A stretch of 64,000 nucleotides of DNA, from the NCBI RefSeq assembly GCF_000426185.1, contig NZ_AUEW01000008.1, positions 62,001 to 126,000 of the forward strand. Direction: 5' to 3'. This DNA comes from Cellulomonas sp. URHD0024. GTDB taxonomy: Bacteria > Actinomycetota > Actinomycetes > Actinomycetales > Cellulomonadaceae. The translations under genes and the position numbers were made by a program. Below, piece by piece: positions 46,216 through 56,566 of the stretch; within the stretch, counting starts at the first letter, position 1, and the number at the start of each line of letters is the position of its first letter. The notes under the pieces were generated by a model. That model searched no databases. It saw only the letters and a list, made by a program, of their open reading frames with translations, and was not told the DNA's origin.

Positions 46216-48738
46216 TCACAGTCGCGGGTCCACAGGTTCGCTCTCCAGCGCGAGCACCGCGAAGACCGGTTCGTGCACGCGCCACAGCGGCTCCCCCGTG
46301 GCGAGGCGGTCGAGCGCCTCCAGGCCCAGCGCGTACTCGCGCAGCGCCAGCCCTCGCTTTCGGCCGAGCGAGCGCACCTTGAGCCGGTCGAGGTGACGCG
46401 TGTAGTCGGGGCCGTAGATGATCCGCAGGTACTCCCGACCGCGCACCTTCAGGCCGGGCTGCACCAGCCCGCGGCGCCCGTGCACCAGGTTGGCGAACGG
46501 CTTCACGACCATCCCCTCGCCGCCCGCAGCCGTCAGCTCCTCCCACCAGGCGACGCCCTCCGCTGGATCCGCGGCGTCCACCTCCAGCCGTCGGGTCGTG
46601 CGCAGGAGGCTCGGTTCTGCGGCCACGAGCCGGTCTGCCACGGAGAGGTGCCACCCGTGATCGCGTTCGTTCCACGTGGAACCTTCGCTCGCCAGGACCT
46701 GGAAAGGGGCGAGCTGGACGCCGTCGAGCCCGTCCGTCGGCCAGACGTAGCGACGGTAGGCCGCTCGGTACAGGTCGGCGTCGTCGCGACGAGCCCGCGT
46801 CCGCTCGTCGAGAGGGCCGACGTCCAGACCGCGCGCGGCCGCCCGCGCGAGCGCGTCGACGGCCACCGGAAGCATCGCGCCCGCGGCCGCGCCCGTCGCC
46901 GCGTACTGCTCGCGCAGCAGCGGACCCGCCTTCAGCGACCAGGGCAGCAGCTCGCCGTCCAGGACCAACCAGTCGGTGCCCAGCTCGTCCCAGAGGCCCG
47001 CGGCGGTCACGGCGTGGCGCAGGCGCTCGAGAAAGACCTCGGTGAGCGGACGGTCGAAGAACGCGCGCCCCGTCCGCGTCCACAAGGACCCCGTCTCCCC
47101 GGGCGGCGCCCCGAACCGTCGGGCAGCCGTGTCGTCGTCGCGACACACGAGCACCGACGCCCGGGAGCCCATGTGCTTCTCCTCGCAGATCACGTGCGAG
47201 GCCCCGGACGCGAGGAACGCCGAGAACGCTTCCGCCGGGTGCTCGAGGATCCCGGGCAGCGGCGAGGTCGCCACCGGCGCCATGGTCGGCGGGAGGTAGG
47301 GCACCCAGCGCGGGTGCTGCGCGAACCGGCTCATCACCTCGAGCGCGGCGGCGGCGTTCTGCTCGTCGATCGTGATGCGCCCGTGGTGCTTCGTCTCGAC
47401 GGAACGCCTCCCCTGGACGTCCTGGATGTCGAGGACGTCGTCCGGACGGGTCGGGGCGGCCTGGAACGGCTTGGCCGGCTCGTACCAGACCTGCTCGGCC
47501 GGGACCTGAACGAGCTCCTTGGACGGGTAGCGCAGCGCCGTGAGGTGCCCCCCGAACACGCAACCCGTGTCCAGACACATCGTCTTGTTCGTCCACTGCG
47601 GCACCGGGGTCGGCGTGTGCCCGTAGAGGACCATCGCCGAGCCGCGGTAGTCGTCGGCCCACGGCAGCCGGACCGGCAGCCCGTACTCGTCGGTCTCGCC
47701 CGTGGTGTCGCCGTACAGCGCGAAGCTGCGCACGCGTCCCGACGTGCGCCCGTGGTACGCCTCCTTCAGGCCGGCGTGCGCGACGACGAGGCGGCCCTCG
47801 TCGAGCACGAGATGGCTGACGAGGCCGTCGAGCCACTCACGGACCGCGATGCTGAACGACGGGTCCTGGGCGGAGAGCTGCGCCAGCGTCGTCTCGAGCC
47901 CGTGGCTGACCGTCACCGCGCGACCGTCGAGGGCGCGCACGAGCTTGTTCTCGTGGTTGCCCGGGACGACGAGCGCGTGCCCGGCGGCGTGCATCCCCAT
48001 CGCCAGGCGCAGCACGCCCGGCGAGTCAGGTCCGCGGTCCACGAGGTCGCCGAGGAACACGACGGTCCGCCCGTCCGGGTGCACGGCGTCGACCGGCCTC
48101 CCCTCGGGATCGCGGAGCACCGCGTAGCCCAGCAGGCCCAGCAGCGACTCCAGCTCCGACCGGCAGCCGTGCACGTCGCCGACCACGTCGAACGGACCCG
48201 TCATCGAGCGCAGGTCGCTGCGCAGCGGGACGCGGCTGATCACCGCCGCCTCGACCTCCTCCGGCGTGCGCAGCACGTGCACGTGGCGGAAGCCCTCGCG
48301 CTGCAGACCGCGCACGGCCCGGTGCACCAGGTCGGCCTGCCGCTTGACCACCCGCGCCGGAACCCCCCGCTCTCCGCGGCCGGTGTTGCGCTCCAGGCAC
48401 ACGGCCTCGGGCAGGTCGAGCACGATCGCGACCGGTAGGACGTCGCTCGCGCGGGCAAGGTCGATCACGTGCTTGCGGGAGTCGCGCTGGGCGTTCGTCG
48501 CGTCCACCACCGTCAGCCGCCCGCGGGCCAGCCGCTTCCCGACGATGGCACCGAGCACGTCGAACGCGTCGGCCGTGGCGTCCTGGTCGGTCTCGTCGTC
48601 GGAGACCATGCCGCGGCAGACGTCGCTCGACACGACCTCGTACGCGCCGAACCGTTCGCGCGCGAACGTCGACTTTCCCGACCCGGACGCCCCGACGAGG
48701 GCGACCAGTGACAGCTCGGGGATCTCCAGGGTGCTCAT
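46216..48738 (-). CDS. pnkp: Polynucleotide kinase-phosphatase-ligase (RNA repair Pnkp)
   Basis: 840 aa three-domain RNA-end healing and sealing enzyme. The 5'-kinase P-loop is GASGSGKST (16-24), the 2',3'-phosphatase has GDVHG (187-191), GDLVDRG (230-236) and GNHE (260-263), and the ligase nucleotidyl-transfer lysine is K521 in EEKHMGSRA. With Hen1 it repairs RNA cut by ribotoxins and makes the 3' end resistant. ATG 48738 overlaps the hen1 stop by 4 bp. All catalytic motifs look intact. Confidence 0.95.
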   Translation of the reverse strand: MSTLEIPELSLVALVGASGSGKSTFARERFGAYEVVSSDVCRGMVSDDETDQDATADAFDVLGAIVGKRLARGRLTVVDATNAQRDSRKHVIDLARASDVLPVAIVLDLPEAVCLERNTGRGERGVPARVVKRQADLVHRAVRGLQREGFRHVHVLRTPEEVEAAVISRVPLRSDLRSMTGPFDVVGDVHGCRSELESLLGLLGYAVLRDPEGRPVDAVHPDGRTVVFLGDLVDRGPDSPGVLRLAMGMHAAGHALVVPGNHENKLVRALDGRAVTVSHGLETTLAQLSAQDPSFSIAVREWLDGLVSHLVLDEGRLVVAHAGLKEAYHGRTSGRVRSFALYGDTTGETDEYGLPVRLPWADDYRGSAMVLYGHTPTPVPQWTNKTMCLDTGCVFGGHLTALRYPSKELVQVPAEQVWYEPAKPFQAAPTRPDDVLDIQDVQGRRSVETKHHGRITIDEQNAAAALEVMSRFAQHPRWVPYLPPTMAPVATSPLPGILEHPAEAFSAFLASGASHVICEEKHMGSRASVLVCRDDDTAARRFGAPPGETGSLWTRTGRAFFDRPLTEVFLERLRHAVTAAGLWDELGTDWLVLDGELLPWSLKAGPLLREQYAATGAAAGAMLPVAVDALARAAARGLDVGPLDERTRARRDDADLYRAAYRRYVWPTDGLDGVQLAPFQVLASEGSTWNERDHGWHLSVADRLVAAEPSLLRTTRRLEVDAADPAEGVAWWEELTAAGGEGMVVKPFANLVHGRRGLVQPGLKVRGREYLRIIYGPDYTRHLDRLKVRSLGRKRGLALREYALGLEALDRLATGEPLWRVHEPVFAVLALESEPVDPRL

Positions 48739-50120
48739 GCGGCATCACGCGCCGTGAACACGACCAGCTGCGTCGGCGGTCCGACCTCGTCGTCGACCGG
48801 ACCGATCGCGGCCACCCGGAACGTGTAGCCGTACGCCGCCTGCACACGAGCCGCCCAGTCGGCCAGCTCCGCACGGGTCCACTCGAACCGGTGGTCGGTG
48901 TGCCGCAGGCCCCCGGCGTGCAGGTGCGGATAGCGCACGTTGTGCTCCGCGTTCGGCGTGGTCACGACGACGGTCCGCGGCCTGGCCTCACCGAACACCG
49001 ACCGCTCGAGCGCGGGCAGCCTGTCCAGGTCGACGTGCTCGATCACCTCCATCAGCACCACCGCGTCGGCCCCGGCGAGGCGCTCGTCACGGTAGGTGGC
49101 CGACGACTGGAAGAGGCTCAGCCGGGCGCGCACCGAGTCAGGCATCCGGTCGAGCCCCGCGGCGGCCTTCTTGAGCTCCCGCACCGAGACGTCCACACCG
49201 ACCACGCGCGTGAACGTCGGGTCGGCGAGCAGCGCCCGCACGAGCGCACCCTCTCCGCAGCCGAGATCGACGACCGAGCGCGCTCCGCTGGTCCGTAGGG
49301 CATCGAGCACCGCGTCGCGACGATCCACCGCGAGCGGCCGCGCGACTGCCTCGTCCTTCGCAGCCTCCGGGTCCGGGTCGGCGGTCTCCTCGACCGTCAG
49401 CCCGTCGAGCACGGTGAGCCGTTCGACCGCGTCGGCGACGTACTCCCGCCGGTGCGCCAGCGTCCGACGCAGGATCCAGTCCCGCTCGGGATGCCCACCG
49501 AGCCAGTCCCCGGCCGCCCGGACCAGCTTGTCGACCTCGTCGGGACCCACGAAGTAGTGCTTGCCGCCGTCGAGCGCGGGCAGCAGGACGTACAGGTGCC
49601 GCAACGCCTCCGCGACCGTGAGGGACCCGGTCAGCCGGACGTCGCCGTAGGGTGCCGGCCCCCACGACGGCACCTCCGGGTCGAGGGCCGGGACGTCGAC
49701 GTCGACCGACCACCCGAGCGGCCCGAACAGCCGCGCCACCATGGACGGTTCCGGCATCGCCGGGACGCGGACCTCGAGCGGCATCGTGACGCCCTCCAGG
49801 TCCGGCCGGTTGACGCAGGTCCCCGTCATCGCCGTGCGGAACACCCGCCCGAGCGCCACCGCGAGCAGCGAGCTGGCCGCGTAGGGGCGGTCGTTCACGT
49901 AGTCGGTCAGCGCCTCGCCCGACCGACGTCCGCGCACGAGGTCGATCGGGTCGACCTCCACCAGCAGCGCGACCGTGCACCGCTGCGGCGACGCCTCCGG
50001 GTAGAAGACGTGCGCCTGCCCGACGGACAGGTCGAACGTCTGCGCGCGGTCGGGATGCTTGTGCAGCAGGAACCCCAGGTCGGTCGCATCCGGAGCCGTC
50101 GAGGTCAGGGTGAGGAGCAC
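48735..50120 (-). CDS. hen1: Hen1 RNA 3'-terminal 2'-O-methyltransferase
   Basis: 461 aa. The N-terminal half is the bacterial Hen1 ligase-activating domain; the C-terminal half is a SAM methyltransferase with VVDLGCGEGALV (about 284-294), the metal-binding EVIEH (358-362) and GLRHTDHRFEWTR, whose His residues complete the site. It methylates the 2'-OH of the 3' nucleotide before sealing by Pnkp, protecting the junction from re-cleavage. It leads the two-gene operon; no toxin gene is adjacent. Confidence 0.95.
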   Translation of the reverse strand: MLLTLTSTAPDATDLGFLLHKHPDRAQTFDLSVGQAHVFYPEASPQRCTVALLVEVDPIDLVRGRRSGEALTDYVNDRPYAASSLLAVALGRVFRTAMTGTCVNRPDLEGVTMPLEVRVPAMPEPSMVARLFGPLGWSVDVDVPALDPEVPSWGPAPYGDVRLTGSLTVAEALRHLYVLLPALDGGKHYFVGPDEVDKLVRAAGDWLGGHPERDWILRRTLAHRREYVADAVERLTVLDGLTVEETADPDPEAAKDEAVARPLAVDRRDAVLDALRTSGARSVVDLGCGEGALVRALLADPTFTRVVGVDVSVRELKKAAAGLDRMPDSVRARLSLFQSSATYRDERLAGADAVVLMEVIEHVDLDRLPALERSVFGEARPRTVVVTTPNAEHNVRYPHLHAGGLRHTDHRFEWTRAELADWAARVQAAYGYTFRVAAIGPVDDEVGPPTQLVVFTARDAA

Positions 50121-50149
50121 CCCGTCATTGTGTCGGGCGGCGCCAGCAA

Positions 50150-52144
50150 TTACCCCTGCGGTTGCGCCGCCTCCAGGAACGCCTTCAGCAGCGGACCCGC
50201 AGTCGTCGAGCCGTACTCGCCCTCGTCGACGAACACCGCGACGGCCAGGTCACCCTGGGTCGCGATCATCCACACGTGGTTCTTGAGGTTGCCGGCATCG
50301 CCGAACTGCGCCGTGCCGGTCTTCGCAGCGACGTCGCCGCCGGGCACATCCTGCAGGAACGGCGCGCCGCCCTCGGTCACCACGCTGCGCATGAGCGACT
50401 GGAGGGTCGCCGCCTCGTCGGCGGTCAGCGGCACGGCGGGTCGCCCCGTCGGGGTCGCTGTCGCCGTCTCCGTCTCGCTGGGTTCGGGCGCCGCCGCACC
50501 GTCGGCGGGCACGACGAGGTGCGGCACCACGGTCGACCCCTTGGCCACCGACGCGGCGACCGTCGCCATCCCGAGCGGGGAGGCGAGCACCCGGCCCTGA
50601 CCGATCATCGAGGCCGCGTGGTCGGTCCCGTCCGAGTCACCGGGCACGGCACCGAGGAAGGCGGGGAACCCGAGCGACGCGTCGGGGTCGAGCCCGAGCG
50701 AGCCGGCCGCGTCGATGAGGGCGTCCTGCGTCGCCGAGTCCCGGGCCGAGATGAACGCCGTGTTGCACGAGTTGGCGAACGCGGTCCGCAGCGGCACGGT
50801 GCCGAGCTTGTCGGCGGGATATCCCGGGAAGTTCTGGAACGCTCGACCGTCCACCGTCACCGTCTCGGGACAGGTGACGGGCGAGTCGGGTGTCAACCCG
50901 GACCGCAGCAGCGCGAGCGCGCTCGCCACCTTGAACGTCGATCCCGGAGCGAACTGGCCGAGCGTGGCGGTCGACAGGTTCTTGCCGCCGGCGCCGCTGG
51001 CCGCCGCGAGCACCTCGCCGGTCGAGGGTCGGATGGCGACGATGGCACTGGCGGGCTGGACGCCCTCGATGGGCACCACGCCGGTCAGCACGTTCTCCGC
51101 GGCCTGCTGGAGGTTGAGGTCGAGCGTCGTCTGCAGCGGTGTACCAGGCACCGGCTCCTGCTTGTACAGCTCGCGCACCGCGGCACCGTCCGGCGACGAC
51201 GCGTCGATGGTCAGGCCGGGGAACCCGCGCAGCTGCGCGTCGTACTGCCGCTCGAGACCGGACAGGCCCGTGAGGTCACCGGCCGCGATGGCGCCGTCGG
51301 ACCGGTCGATGATCTCCGCGGTCGCGTCGCCGACCGTCCCCAGGATCGGGCGCGCGAACGAGCGGGTCGGTGCGAGCGGGATGGTGTCGGGGACGATGTT
51401 GACGCCGGCGATCTCGCCCAGCTCGCCGAGGTCGTACCCCGGGTCCCCGTCGCGCACCACGATCGCCTCGACGAAGGCCTTCGCCCCGGCGGCGGCGACC
51501 TTCGCCGCATAGGCGGCTGGATCCATCTCGAGCCGGGTCGCGAGCGCCTGCGCCGAGGCGGCCTGCGCCGCAGGATCGGTCAGGTGGGTCTTGTCGATGC
51601 CGATGCGGTTCACGGGCCGCGGCTGCACGATCGGCGTGCCTCCTGCGCCGAGCACCTCGGCCCGTGGGGCCGTCGTCCGCTTGACGTGGAGCTCCTCGGC
51701 TGGACTGAGGTCGGGGGCGAGAAGCGTCGGAGACCAGGAGGCCCGCCAGAGGTCGTCGTCGCCCCGGGTCAGCCTCGCGTGCGTCTCGTAGGTCCAGTCC
51801 TGGTCGCTGGCGTCCACGTCCCACGTGAACCGCAGGACCGCCGTGGCGGCGTCCTTGTCCTTCGCGTCGACCGTGCTGGACGCGACCGCGACGGTCGGCT
51901 TCCACGGGTCGAGACCCTTGTACGCGGCGGCCCACTGGGATGCGGCCGTGCTCGCGTCCGCGGGCGCCAAGGGCGCCGAGGTGAACTTCCCCGACGACAG
52001 CGCGGCCGCCAGCGCCTTGCTCGCCGCCTCCGGGCCCGGCGGATCCGCCGAGCACGCCGCCAGCCCGAGCGTCAGCCCGACGGCCGCAGCCAACGCCCCC
52101 GCGGCGCCTCGCAACGCCCTGCTTCGTTCCCCTGCGAACGTCAT
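50150..52144 (-). CDS. Class B penicillin-binding protein, lipoprotein type
   Basis: 664 aa from ATG 52144. It has a lipoprotein signal with LGLAAC (Cys around residue 31), a NTF2-like MecA_N region, a PBP dimerisation region and a transpeptidase domain. The active-site motifs are SxxK (GSTFKVA), SCN (FANSCNTAF) and KTG (AAKTGTAQFG). It cross-links peptidoglycan outside the membrane. The open frame continues upstream to 52684 but lacks a signal peptide there. A Thr/Pro/Glu stretch near the C-terminus (TETATATPTG) lies between the motifs. Confidence 0.9.
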   Translation of the reverse strand: MTFAGERSRALRGAAGALAAAVGLTLGLAACSADPPGPEAASKALAAALSSGKFTSAPLAPADASTAASQWAAAYKGLDPWKPTVAVASSTVDAKDKDAATAVLRFTWDVDASDQDWTYETHARLTRGDDDLWRASWSPTLLAPDLSPAEELHVKRTTAPRAEVLGAGGTPIVQPRPVNRIGIDKTHLTDPAAQAASAQALATRLEMDPAAYAAKVAAAGAKAFVEAIVVRDGDPGYDLGELGEIAGVNIVPDTIPLAPTRSFARPILGTVGDATAEIIDRSDGAIAAGDLTGLSGLERQYDAQLRGFPGLTIDASSPDGAAVRELYKQEPVPGTPLQTTLDLNLQQAAENVLTGVVPIEGVQPASAIVAIRPSTGEVLAAASGAGGKNLSTATLGQFAPGSTFKVASALALLRSGLTPDSPVTCPETVTVDGRAFQNFPGYPADKLGTVPLRTAFANSCNTAFISARDSATQDALIDAAGSLGLDPDASLGFPAFLGAVPGDSDGTDHAASMIGQGRVLASPLGMATVAASVAKGSTVVPHLVVPADGAAAPEPSETETATATPTGRPAVPLTADEAATLQSLMRSVVTEGGAPFLQDVPGGDVAAKTGTAQFGDAGNLKNHVWMIATQGDLAVAVFVDEGEYGSTTAGPLLKAFLEAAQPQG

Positions 52145-52245
52145 CCGACCCTCATGTTCGTCGTGCGCGCGCGTTTCCGGCGCAGCGCGGGCACAGCCTC
52201 GCAGACCAGGCGCCTGCGAGTGAGGCAATTCCGCCGATCGGACGA

Positions 52246-53163
52246 TCAGGACGGGAGCGTGGTCTCCGTCAGCTCCTGCGCCACGCCCCAGAGGCGGGCG
52301 GCGGTCTCGTCGTCGCGCATCCGGCGGTTCAGCCGCGCAGGTCCCGCCGGGCCGACGAGCGCGAGGGGGCCCGTCGGCCCGTAGTACCCGCCCTGGGCGG
52401 CCTGCAGGCTGGTCGCTCCGACCAGCATCGGCTCGGCTCCCTGCGGGGGCAGCTGGGACGGAACCAGCGGCAGCGTCGCGATCCACGCCGTGTGCACCCC
52501 TTCGCGCCCGAGGGAGGCTCCCGCGGTCTGCAGGTTGGTCCGCGTGTAGCCCGGGTGTGCGGCGTTGCTCATCAGGGGCCAGCCACGGCGGTCGGACACG
52601 TGCGCCAGGTGCCGAGCGAGCAGCAGGTCGGCCAGCTTGGACTGCGCGTACGACCGCGACGGGCTGTACCGGCGCCGGGTCCACTGCAGGTCGTCGAACC
52701 GGATGCGCCCGACGTTCGCCATGCCGCTGCTCATCGTCGTGACGCGCGGGGCCGGCGCCGCCAGCAGGAGCGGCAGCAGGCGGTTGGTGAGCGCGAGGGG
52801 GCCCAGGAAATTGGTGCCCAGCTGCAGCTCGAAGCCGTCGTCGGTCTCCAGGCGGACCGGAGGCGTCATGACGCCGGCGTTGTTGAGCAGGACATCAAGG
52901 TGGGGCAGGTCACGCGCGAGCCCGTCGGCGAACGTGGCGACCGACGCCAGCGACGCGAGGTCGAGCAGCCGGACCTCGGCGCGGGCGTCGGGGTGGGCGC
53001 CCCGGATCTCCGCGAGCGCATGCTCCCCCTTCGCCGCGTCGCGCACGGCGAGCACCACGTGGGCGCCCGCGGCGGCCAGGCGTTCGGCGGCCTCCCGGCC
53101 GGTTCCGCTGTTCGCTCCGGTGACGACGACGGCGCGGCCTGTCAGGTCCGGAACGGTGTACAT
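52246..53163 (-). CDS. Short-chain dehydrogenase/reductase
   Basis: 305 aa from ATG 53163. [15 protein letters not shown] is the coenzyme-binding TGxxxGxG, NNAGVM and [12 protein letters not shown] supply the Asn and Tyr-x3-Lys catalytic residues. It resembles retinol-dehydrogenase-like SDRs of Actinobacteria. Substrate unknown. It lies back-to-back with the aldo/keto reductase gene, 74 bp apart. Confidence 0.88.
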   Translation of the reverse strand: MYTVPDLTGRAVVVTGANSGTGREAAERLAAAGAHVVLAVRDAAKGEHALAEIRGAHPDARAEVRLLDLASLASVATFADGLARDLPHLDVLLNNAGVMTPPVRLETDDGFELQLGTNFLGPLALTNRLLPLLLAAPAPRVTTMSSGMANVGRIRFDDLQWTRRRYSPSRSYAQSKLADLLLARHLAHVSDRRGWPLMSNAAHPGYTRTNLQTAGASLGREGVHTAWIATLPLVPSQLPPQGAEPMLVGATSLQAAQGGYYGPTGPLALVGPAGPARLNRRMRDDETAARLWGVAQELTETTLPS

Positions 53164-53237
53164 GGGGGCACGGTATGCCCCGCGGCTCGGGTGGTCACCC
53201 AGAGGCACGCGACGCCCATCGGCGGTGTGATGGATGC

Positions 53238-54077
53238 ATGAGCACCGTTCCGCACCTCACCCTGAACAACGGCGTCGAGATCCCGCAGCTCGGCTTCGGC
53301 GTCTTCCAGATCCCGCCCGAGGACACCAAGGACGCGGTGCTCCAGGCGTTCGACGTGGGCTACCGGCACATCGACACGGCGCAGAGCTACCGCAACGAGG
53401 ACGGCGTCGGCGAGGCGCTGCGGGAGTCCGGTCTGGCCCGCGAAGACGTGTTCGTCACGACCAAGCTGAACAACGGTGCCCACGCTCCGGAGGCGGCCGT
53501 GGAGGCGTTCGAGCGGTCGCTGGAACGGCTCGACACCGACTACGTCGACCTGTTCCTCATCCACTGGCCGCTGGCGATGCTGAGCGACTTCGTCGACACC
53601 TGGAAGGCCCTCGAGGACATCTACGGCTCGGGACGGGCCAAGGCGATCGGCGTCTCGAACTTCCAGCTCCCCCACCTGCGGCGGCTGCTGGTGGAGACGA
53701 CGATCCTTCCGGCCGTCAACCAGATCGAGGTGCACCCGTACCTGACGCAGCGCGAGCTGGCGGCCTTCGGGCGCGAGCACGGCATCGTCATCGAGGCCTG
53801 GTCGCCGATCGGCCAGGGCACGGTGCTCGACGACCCCACGCTCCAGCGGATCGCCCGCGACCACGACCGGTCGGTCGCCCAGGTCACGCTGCGCTGGCAC
53901 GTGCAGCGCGGCCACGTCGTCTTCCCGAAGTCGGTGACACGCTCGCGGGTCGAGGAGAACTTCGCCCTCTTCGACTTCGAGCTGTCCGACGAGGACCTGG
54001 CGGACATCGACGCGCTGAACCGGGACGAGCGCACCGGCCCGGACCCCGACACGTTCGACAGGGTTCCGCCGGCGTGA
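53238..54077 (+). CDS. Aldo/keto reductase
   Basis: 279 aa from ATG 53238. The catalytic tetrad is visible: Asp in [12 protein letters not shown], Tyr in the same block, Lys in VTTKLNN and His in LIHWPL; IGVSNF and [13 protein letters not shown] follow. This is the 2,5-diketo-gluconate/xylose reductase-like AKR branch, NADPH dependent. A second possible ATG four codons upstream exists. Divergent SDR and AKR genes often serve related carbonyl detoxification. Confidence 0.9.
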   Translation: MSTVPHLTLNNGVEIPQLGFGVFQIPPEDTKDAVLQAFDVGYRHIDTAQSYRNEDGVGEALRESGLAREDVFVTTKLNNGAHAPEAAVEAFERSLERLDTDYVDLFLIHWPLAMLSDFVDTWKALEDIYGSGRAKAIGVSNFQLPHLRRLLVETTILPAVNQIEVHPYLTQRELAAFGREHGIVIEAWSPIGQGTVLDDPTLQRIARDHDRSVAQVTLRWHVQRGHVVFPKSVTRSRVEENFALFDFELSDEDLADIDALNRDERTGPDPDTFDRVPPA

Positions 54078-54176
54078 TCCCGTCTGCCTGAGGACGCTGT
54101 CGATCCGGACGGCCTCCGTCCGTACAGAGGGTGAGACGCTGGCCGACGGTCGGCGACACACATCGAGGAGGACGCC

Positions 54177-54518
54177 ATGACCCGCTACCTGCTGAGCGTG
54201 ATCGAGCCCGACGGCCCGATGCCCGCTCCCGAGTTCCTGGAACCGATCATGAAGGCGGTCGGTGTCGTCGACGACGCCATGCACGACGCCGGCGTCTGGG
54301 TCTTCTCGGGTGGCCTGCACAACCCGAGCACCGCGACCGTCCTGCGCGCGAACGACGGGCAGGTGCTCACCACCGACGGCCCGTACGTCGAGGGCAAGGA
54401 GCACCTCGGGGGCTTCACCGTCATCGACGTGCCCGACCTCGACGAGGCGATGTCCTGGGGCGGCCAGCTGGCTCAGGCCACGACGCTCCCGATCGAGGTC
54501 CGGCCGTTCCGGGAATGA
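54177..54518 (+). CDS. YCII-like DGPF-domain protein, partner of ECF42 sigma factor
   Basis: 113 aa ferredoxin-like YCII fold. The [16 protein letters not shown] stretch is the DGPF signature (here DGPY) of the small proteins that always accompany ECF42 sigma factors. ATG 54177 follows GAGGAGG, and the gene overlaps the sigma gene by 4 bp (ATGA). Its role in controlling the sigma factor is not known in detail. A second, independent copy of this pair lies at 56567-58248. Confidence 0.88.
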   Translation: MTRYLLSVIEPDGPMPAPEFLEPIMKAVGVVDDAMHDAGVWVFSGGLHNPSTATVLRANDGQVLTTDGPYVEGKEHLGGFTVIDVPDLDEAMSWGGQLAQATTLPIEVRPFRE

Positions 54519-55717
54519 CGATCTCCGACGACGACATCGCGGCCGTGTTCCGCACGGAGCACGGCCGCGCCGTCGCGGTGCTGACCCGGGCGTTCGGGTC
54601 GCTGGACGTGGCCGAGGAGGCCGTCCAGGACGCGTTCGTCGCGGCGGTCCGGCACTGGCCGAGCGAAGGGCTGCCCCCGAGCCCCGCCGGCTGGATCCTC
54701 ACGACCGCCCGGCGCAAGGCGCTCGACCGGCTGCGGCGGGAGGCATCGCGCCACGACCGGCACGCCCAGGCCGCGTTGCTGTTCGCCCAGGAGCACGTGG
54801 AGGTGGGACCGGTGCGCGACGACCAGCTCCGGCTCGTGTTCACGTGCTGCCACCCCGCGCTCTCGCCCGAGGCGCAGGTGGCGCTGACGCTGCGGATGGT
54901 GGGCGGGCTGACGACCGAACAGATCGCGCACGCCTTCCTGGTGCCGGTCTCGACGATGCAGCAGCGGCTGGTGCGGGCCAAGGGCAAGATCCGCGACGCG
55001 CACATCCCCTACCGCGTGCCGTCGGACGCGGACCTGCCTGACCGGCTGCGCGCCGTGCTCGTGGTGGTCTACCTGGTGTTCACGGAGGGCCACCAGGCGT
55101 CCAGCGGGCCGTCGGTGGTGCGTGACGACCTCTGCACGGACGCCATCCGGCTCGGTCGGCTCCTCGTCGAGCTCATGCCCGACGAGCCCGAGGCGGCCGG
55201 CCTGCTGGCCCTGATGCTCCTGGTCGACGCGCGCCGGGCTGCCCGCCCCACGCTCGTCCTGCTCGCCGACCAGGACCGGTCGTTGTGGGACCGCGCGATG
55301 ATCGACGAGGGGCTCGCCCTGCTCCGAGAGTCCCTGCGCCGCAACCAGCCCGGGCCGTACCAGCTGCAGGCGGCGATCCAGGCCGTGCACACGTCGGCTG
55401 AGTCCACCTCGGACACCCCGTGGTGGCAGGTCGTCGCGCTCTACGACCAGCTGCTGACGATCGCGCCGAGCCCAGTCGTCGAGCTGAACCGGGCGGTCGC
55501 GGTCGCGGAGGTCGAGGGACCGGCCGCGGGGCTCCGCCTCGTCGACGACCTGCCGCTGCAGTCGTTCGCGCTCTTCCACGCGGTACGCGCCGACTTCCTG
55601 CGCCGGCTGTCCCGCCGGGCCGAGGCCGCCGACGCCTACGCCCGGGCGGCCGCGCTCACCGGGAACGCCGCCGAACGCACGTTCCTCGACTCCCGTCGCG
55701 CCGCCGTCCTCACCTGA
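54515..55717 (+). CDS. ECF42-group RNA polymerase sigma factor
   Basis: 400 aa, about twice the size of a classical ECF sigma. Region 2 is [34 protein letters not shown] with [20 protein letters not shown]; region 4 is [20 protein letters not shown] long C-terminal TPR-like helical extension (from about residue 190) is the hallmark of ECF42 and replaces a classical anti-sigma factor. Co-translated with the DGPF protein upstream. Confidence 0.92.
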   Translation: MTISDDDIAAVFRTEHGRAVAVLTRAFGSLDVAEEAVQDAFVAAVRHWPSEGLPPSPAGWILTTARRKALDRLRREASRHDRHAQAALLFAQEHVEVGPVRDDQLRLVFTCCHPALSPEAQVALTLRMVGGLTTEQIAHAFLVPVSTMQQRLVRAKGKIRDAHIPYRVPSDADLPDRLRAVLVVVYLVFTEGHQASSGPSVVRDDLCTDAIRLGRLLVELMPDEPEAAGLLALMLLVDARRAARPTLVLLADQDRSLWDRAMIDEGLALLRESLRRNQPGPYQLQAAIQAVHTSAESTSDTPWWQVVALYDQLLTIAPSPVVELNRAVAVAEVEGPAAGLRLVDDLPLQSFALFHAVRADFLRRLSRRAEAADAYARAAALTGNAAERTFLDSRRAAVLT

Positions 55718-55729
55718 GCTCTGAACCCG

Positions 55730-56362
55730 TCACCCCAACCGGCCCACCAGACCTGAGCGAACCTGCGGCCACTCGGAGGCGACGATCGAGTAGTACGCCG
55801 AGTCGCGCACCGTGCCGTCGGTCGCGACCGTGTGCGCGCGCCGGACGCCCTCGAACCGGCCGCCTATCCGCTCGATCGCCGTGCGGGACGCGCTGTTGCG
55901 CGCATCGGTCTTGAGCGTCACGCGCAGCACCTTCCAGACCTCGAACGCGTGCGTGAGGAGCAGCAGCTTGGTCTCGGTGTTGACCGCCGTCCGCTGCGCC
56001 GACGCGGCGTACCAGGTGCTGCCGATCTCGGCGACCGACGGCGGACGCTCGTCGCTCGGCTCGATGCCTCCGACCACCCCGGGAGGCCAGGGCGCGGGCG
56101 TCTGGAACACCTCGAGGTCCAGGAAGCGCGTGCTGCCGACGACCGCATCGTCGGCCATCCGCCGAACGGCGAACGGCACCGACCGTGGCAGCTCGAGCGC
56201 GCCGCGCACGTAGCGCTCGGCGTCGTCGCGCCCCGCGGGAACCCAGGTGTACCCGAAGCTCCCGCGCTCCCCGGACGCAGCCTCCGCGAGCGCGTCCGCG
56301 TGGTCAGGGGTGAGCGGCTCGAGCCGCACGTGGCGGCCCTGGAGGACGAATGGCGCGATCAC
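55730..56362 (-). CDS. GNAT-family acetyltransferase
   Basis: 210 aa from GTG 56362. RHVRLEPLTPDHADALAEAA opens a RimJ/RimL-like GNAT; the later WYAASAQRTAVNTETKLLLLTHAFEVW and RVTLKTDARNSASRTAIERIGGRFEGV hold the acetyl-CoA P-loop-like and Asn region of this branch. The open frame continues upstream to 56542, but GTG 56362 matches the start of the conserved domain. It sits between the two ECF42 modules and converges with the first. Confidence 0.85.
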   Translation of the reverse strand: MIAPFVLQGRHVRLEPLTPDHADALAEAASGERGSFGYTWVPAGRDDAERYVRGALELPRSVPFAVRRMADDAVVGSTRFLDLEVFQTPAPWPPGVVGGIEPSDERPPSVAEIGSTWYAASAQRTAVNTETKLLLLTHAFEVWKVLRVTLKTDARNSASRTAIERIGGRFEGVRRAHTVATDGTVRDSAYYSIVASEWPQVRSGLVGRLG

Positions 56363-56445
56363 GGGCTCATCCTGCCCCGGCTCTCGCGCCGAGCCCCACC
56401 AGATTGAGCCGCCCCCGTCGGCGGCGCCCTCGAGTTCGTGCGTTC

Positions 56446-56483
56446 GAACCGAGTTCGTCTGTTGGAACGAACGAACTCGGTTC
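56446..56483. terminator. 13-bp perfect inverted repeat after the second ECF42 gene
   Basis: GAACCGAGTTCGT (56446-56458) and ACGAACTCGGTTC (56471-56483) flank a 12-nt loop that itself contains GAACGA. It is 84 bp beyond the minus-strand sigma gene stop. The arms look partly LexA-like (CGAAC..GTTCG with three instead of four bases), but the long perfect stem favours a structural role. Confidence 0.5.
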
Positions 56484-56566
56484 AGACGCACGCACTCACC
56501 GACCGACGCTGCCACCGCCGTAGGTGCGTCGGGAACCTCCACCGGGCTCGTGACCGGTTCACGGCC

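Noticed and set aside
56441-56458. LexA/SOS-box look-alike TTCGAACCGAGTTCGT
   Set aside because: Spacing between half-sites is three, not four, and the sequence belongs to a longer perfect hairpin downstream of a gene.
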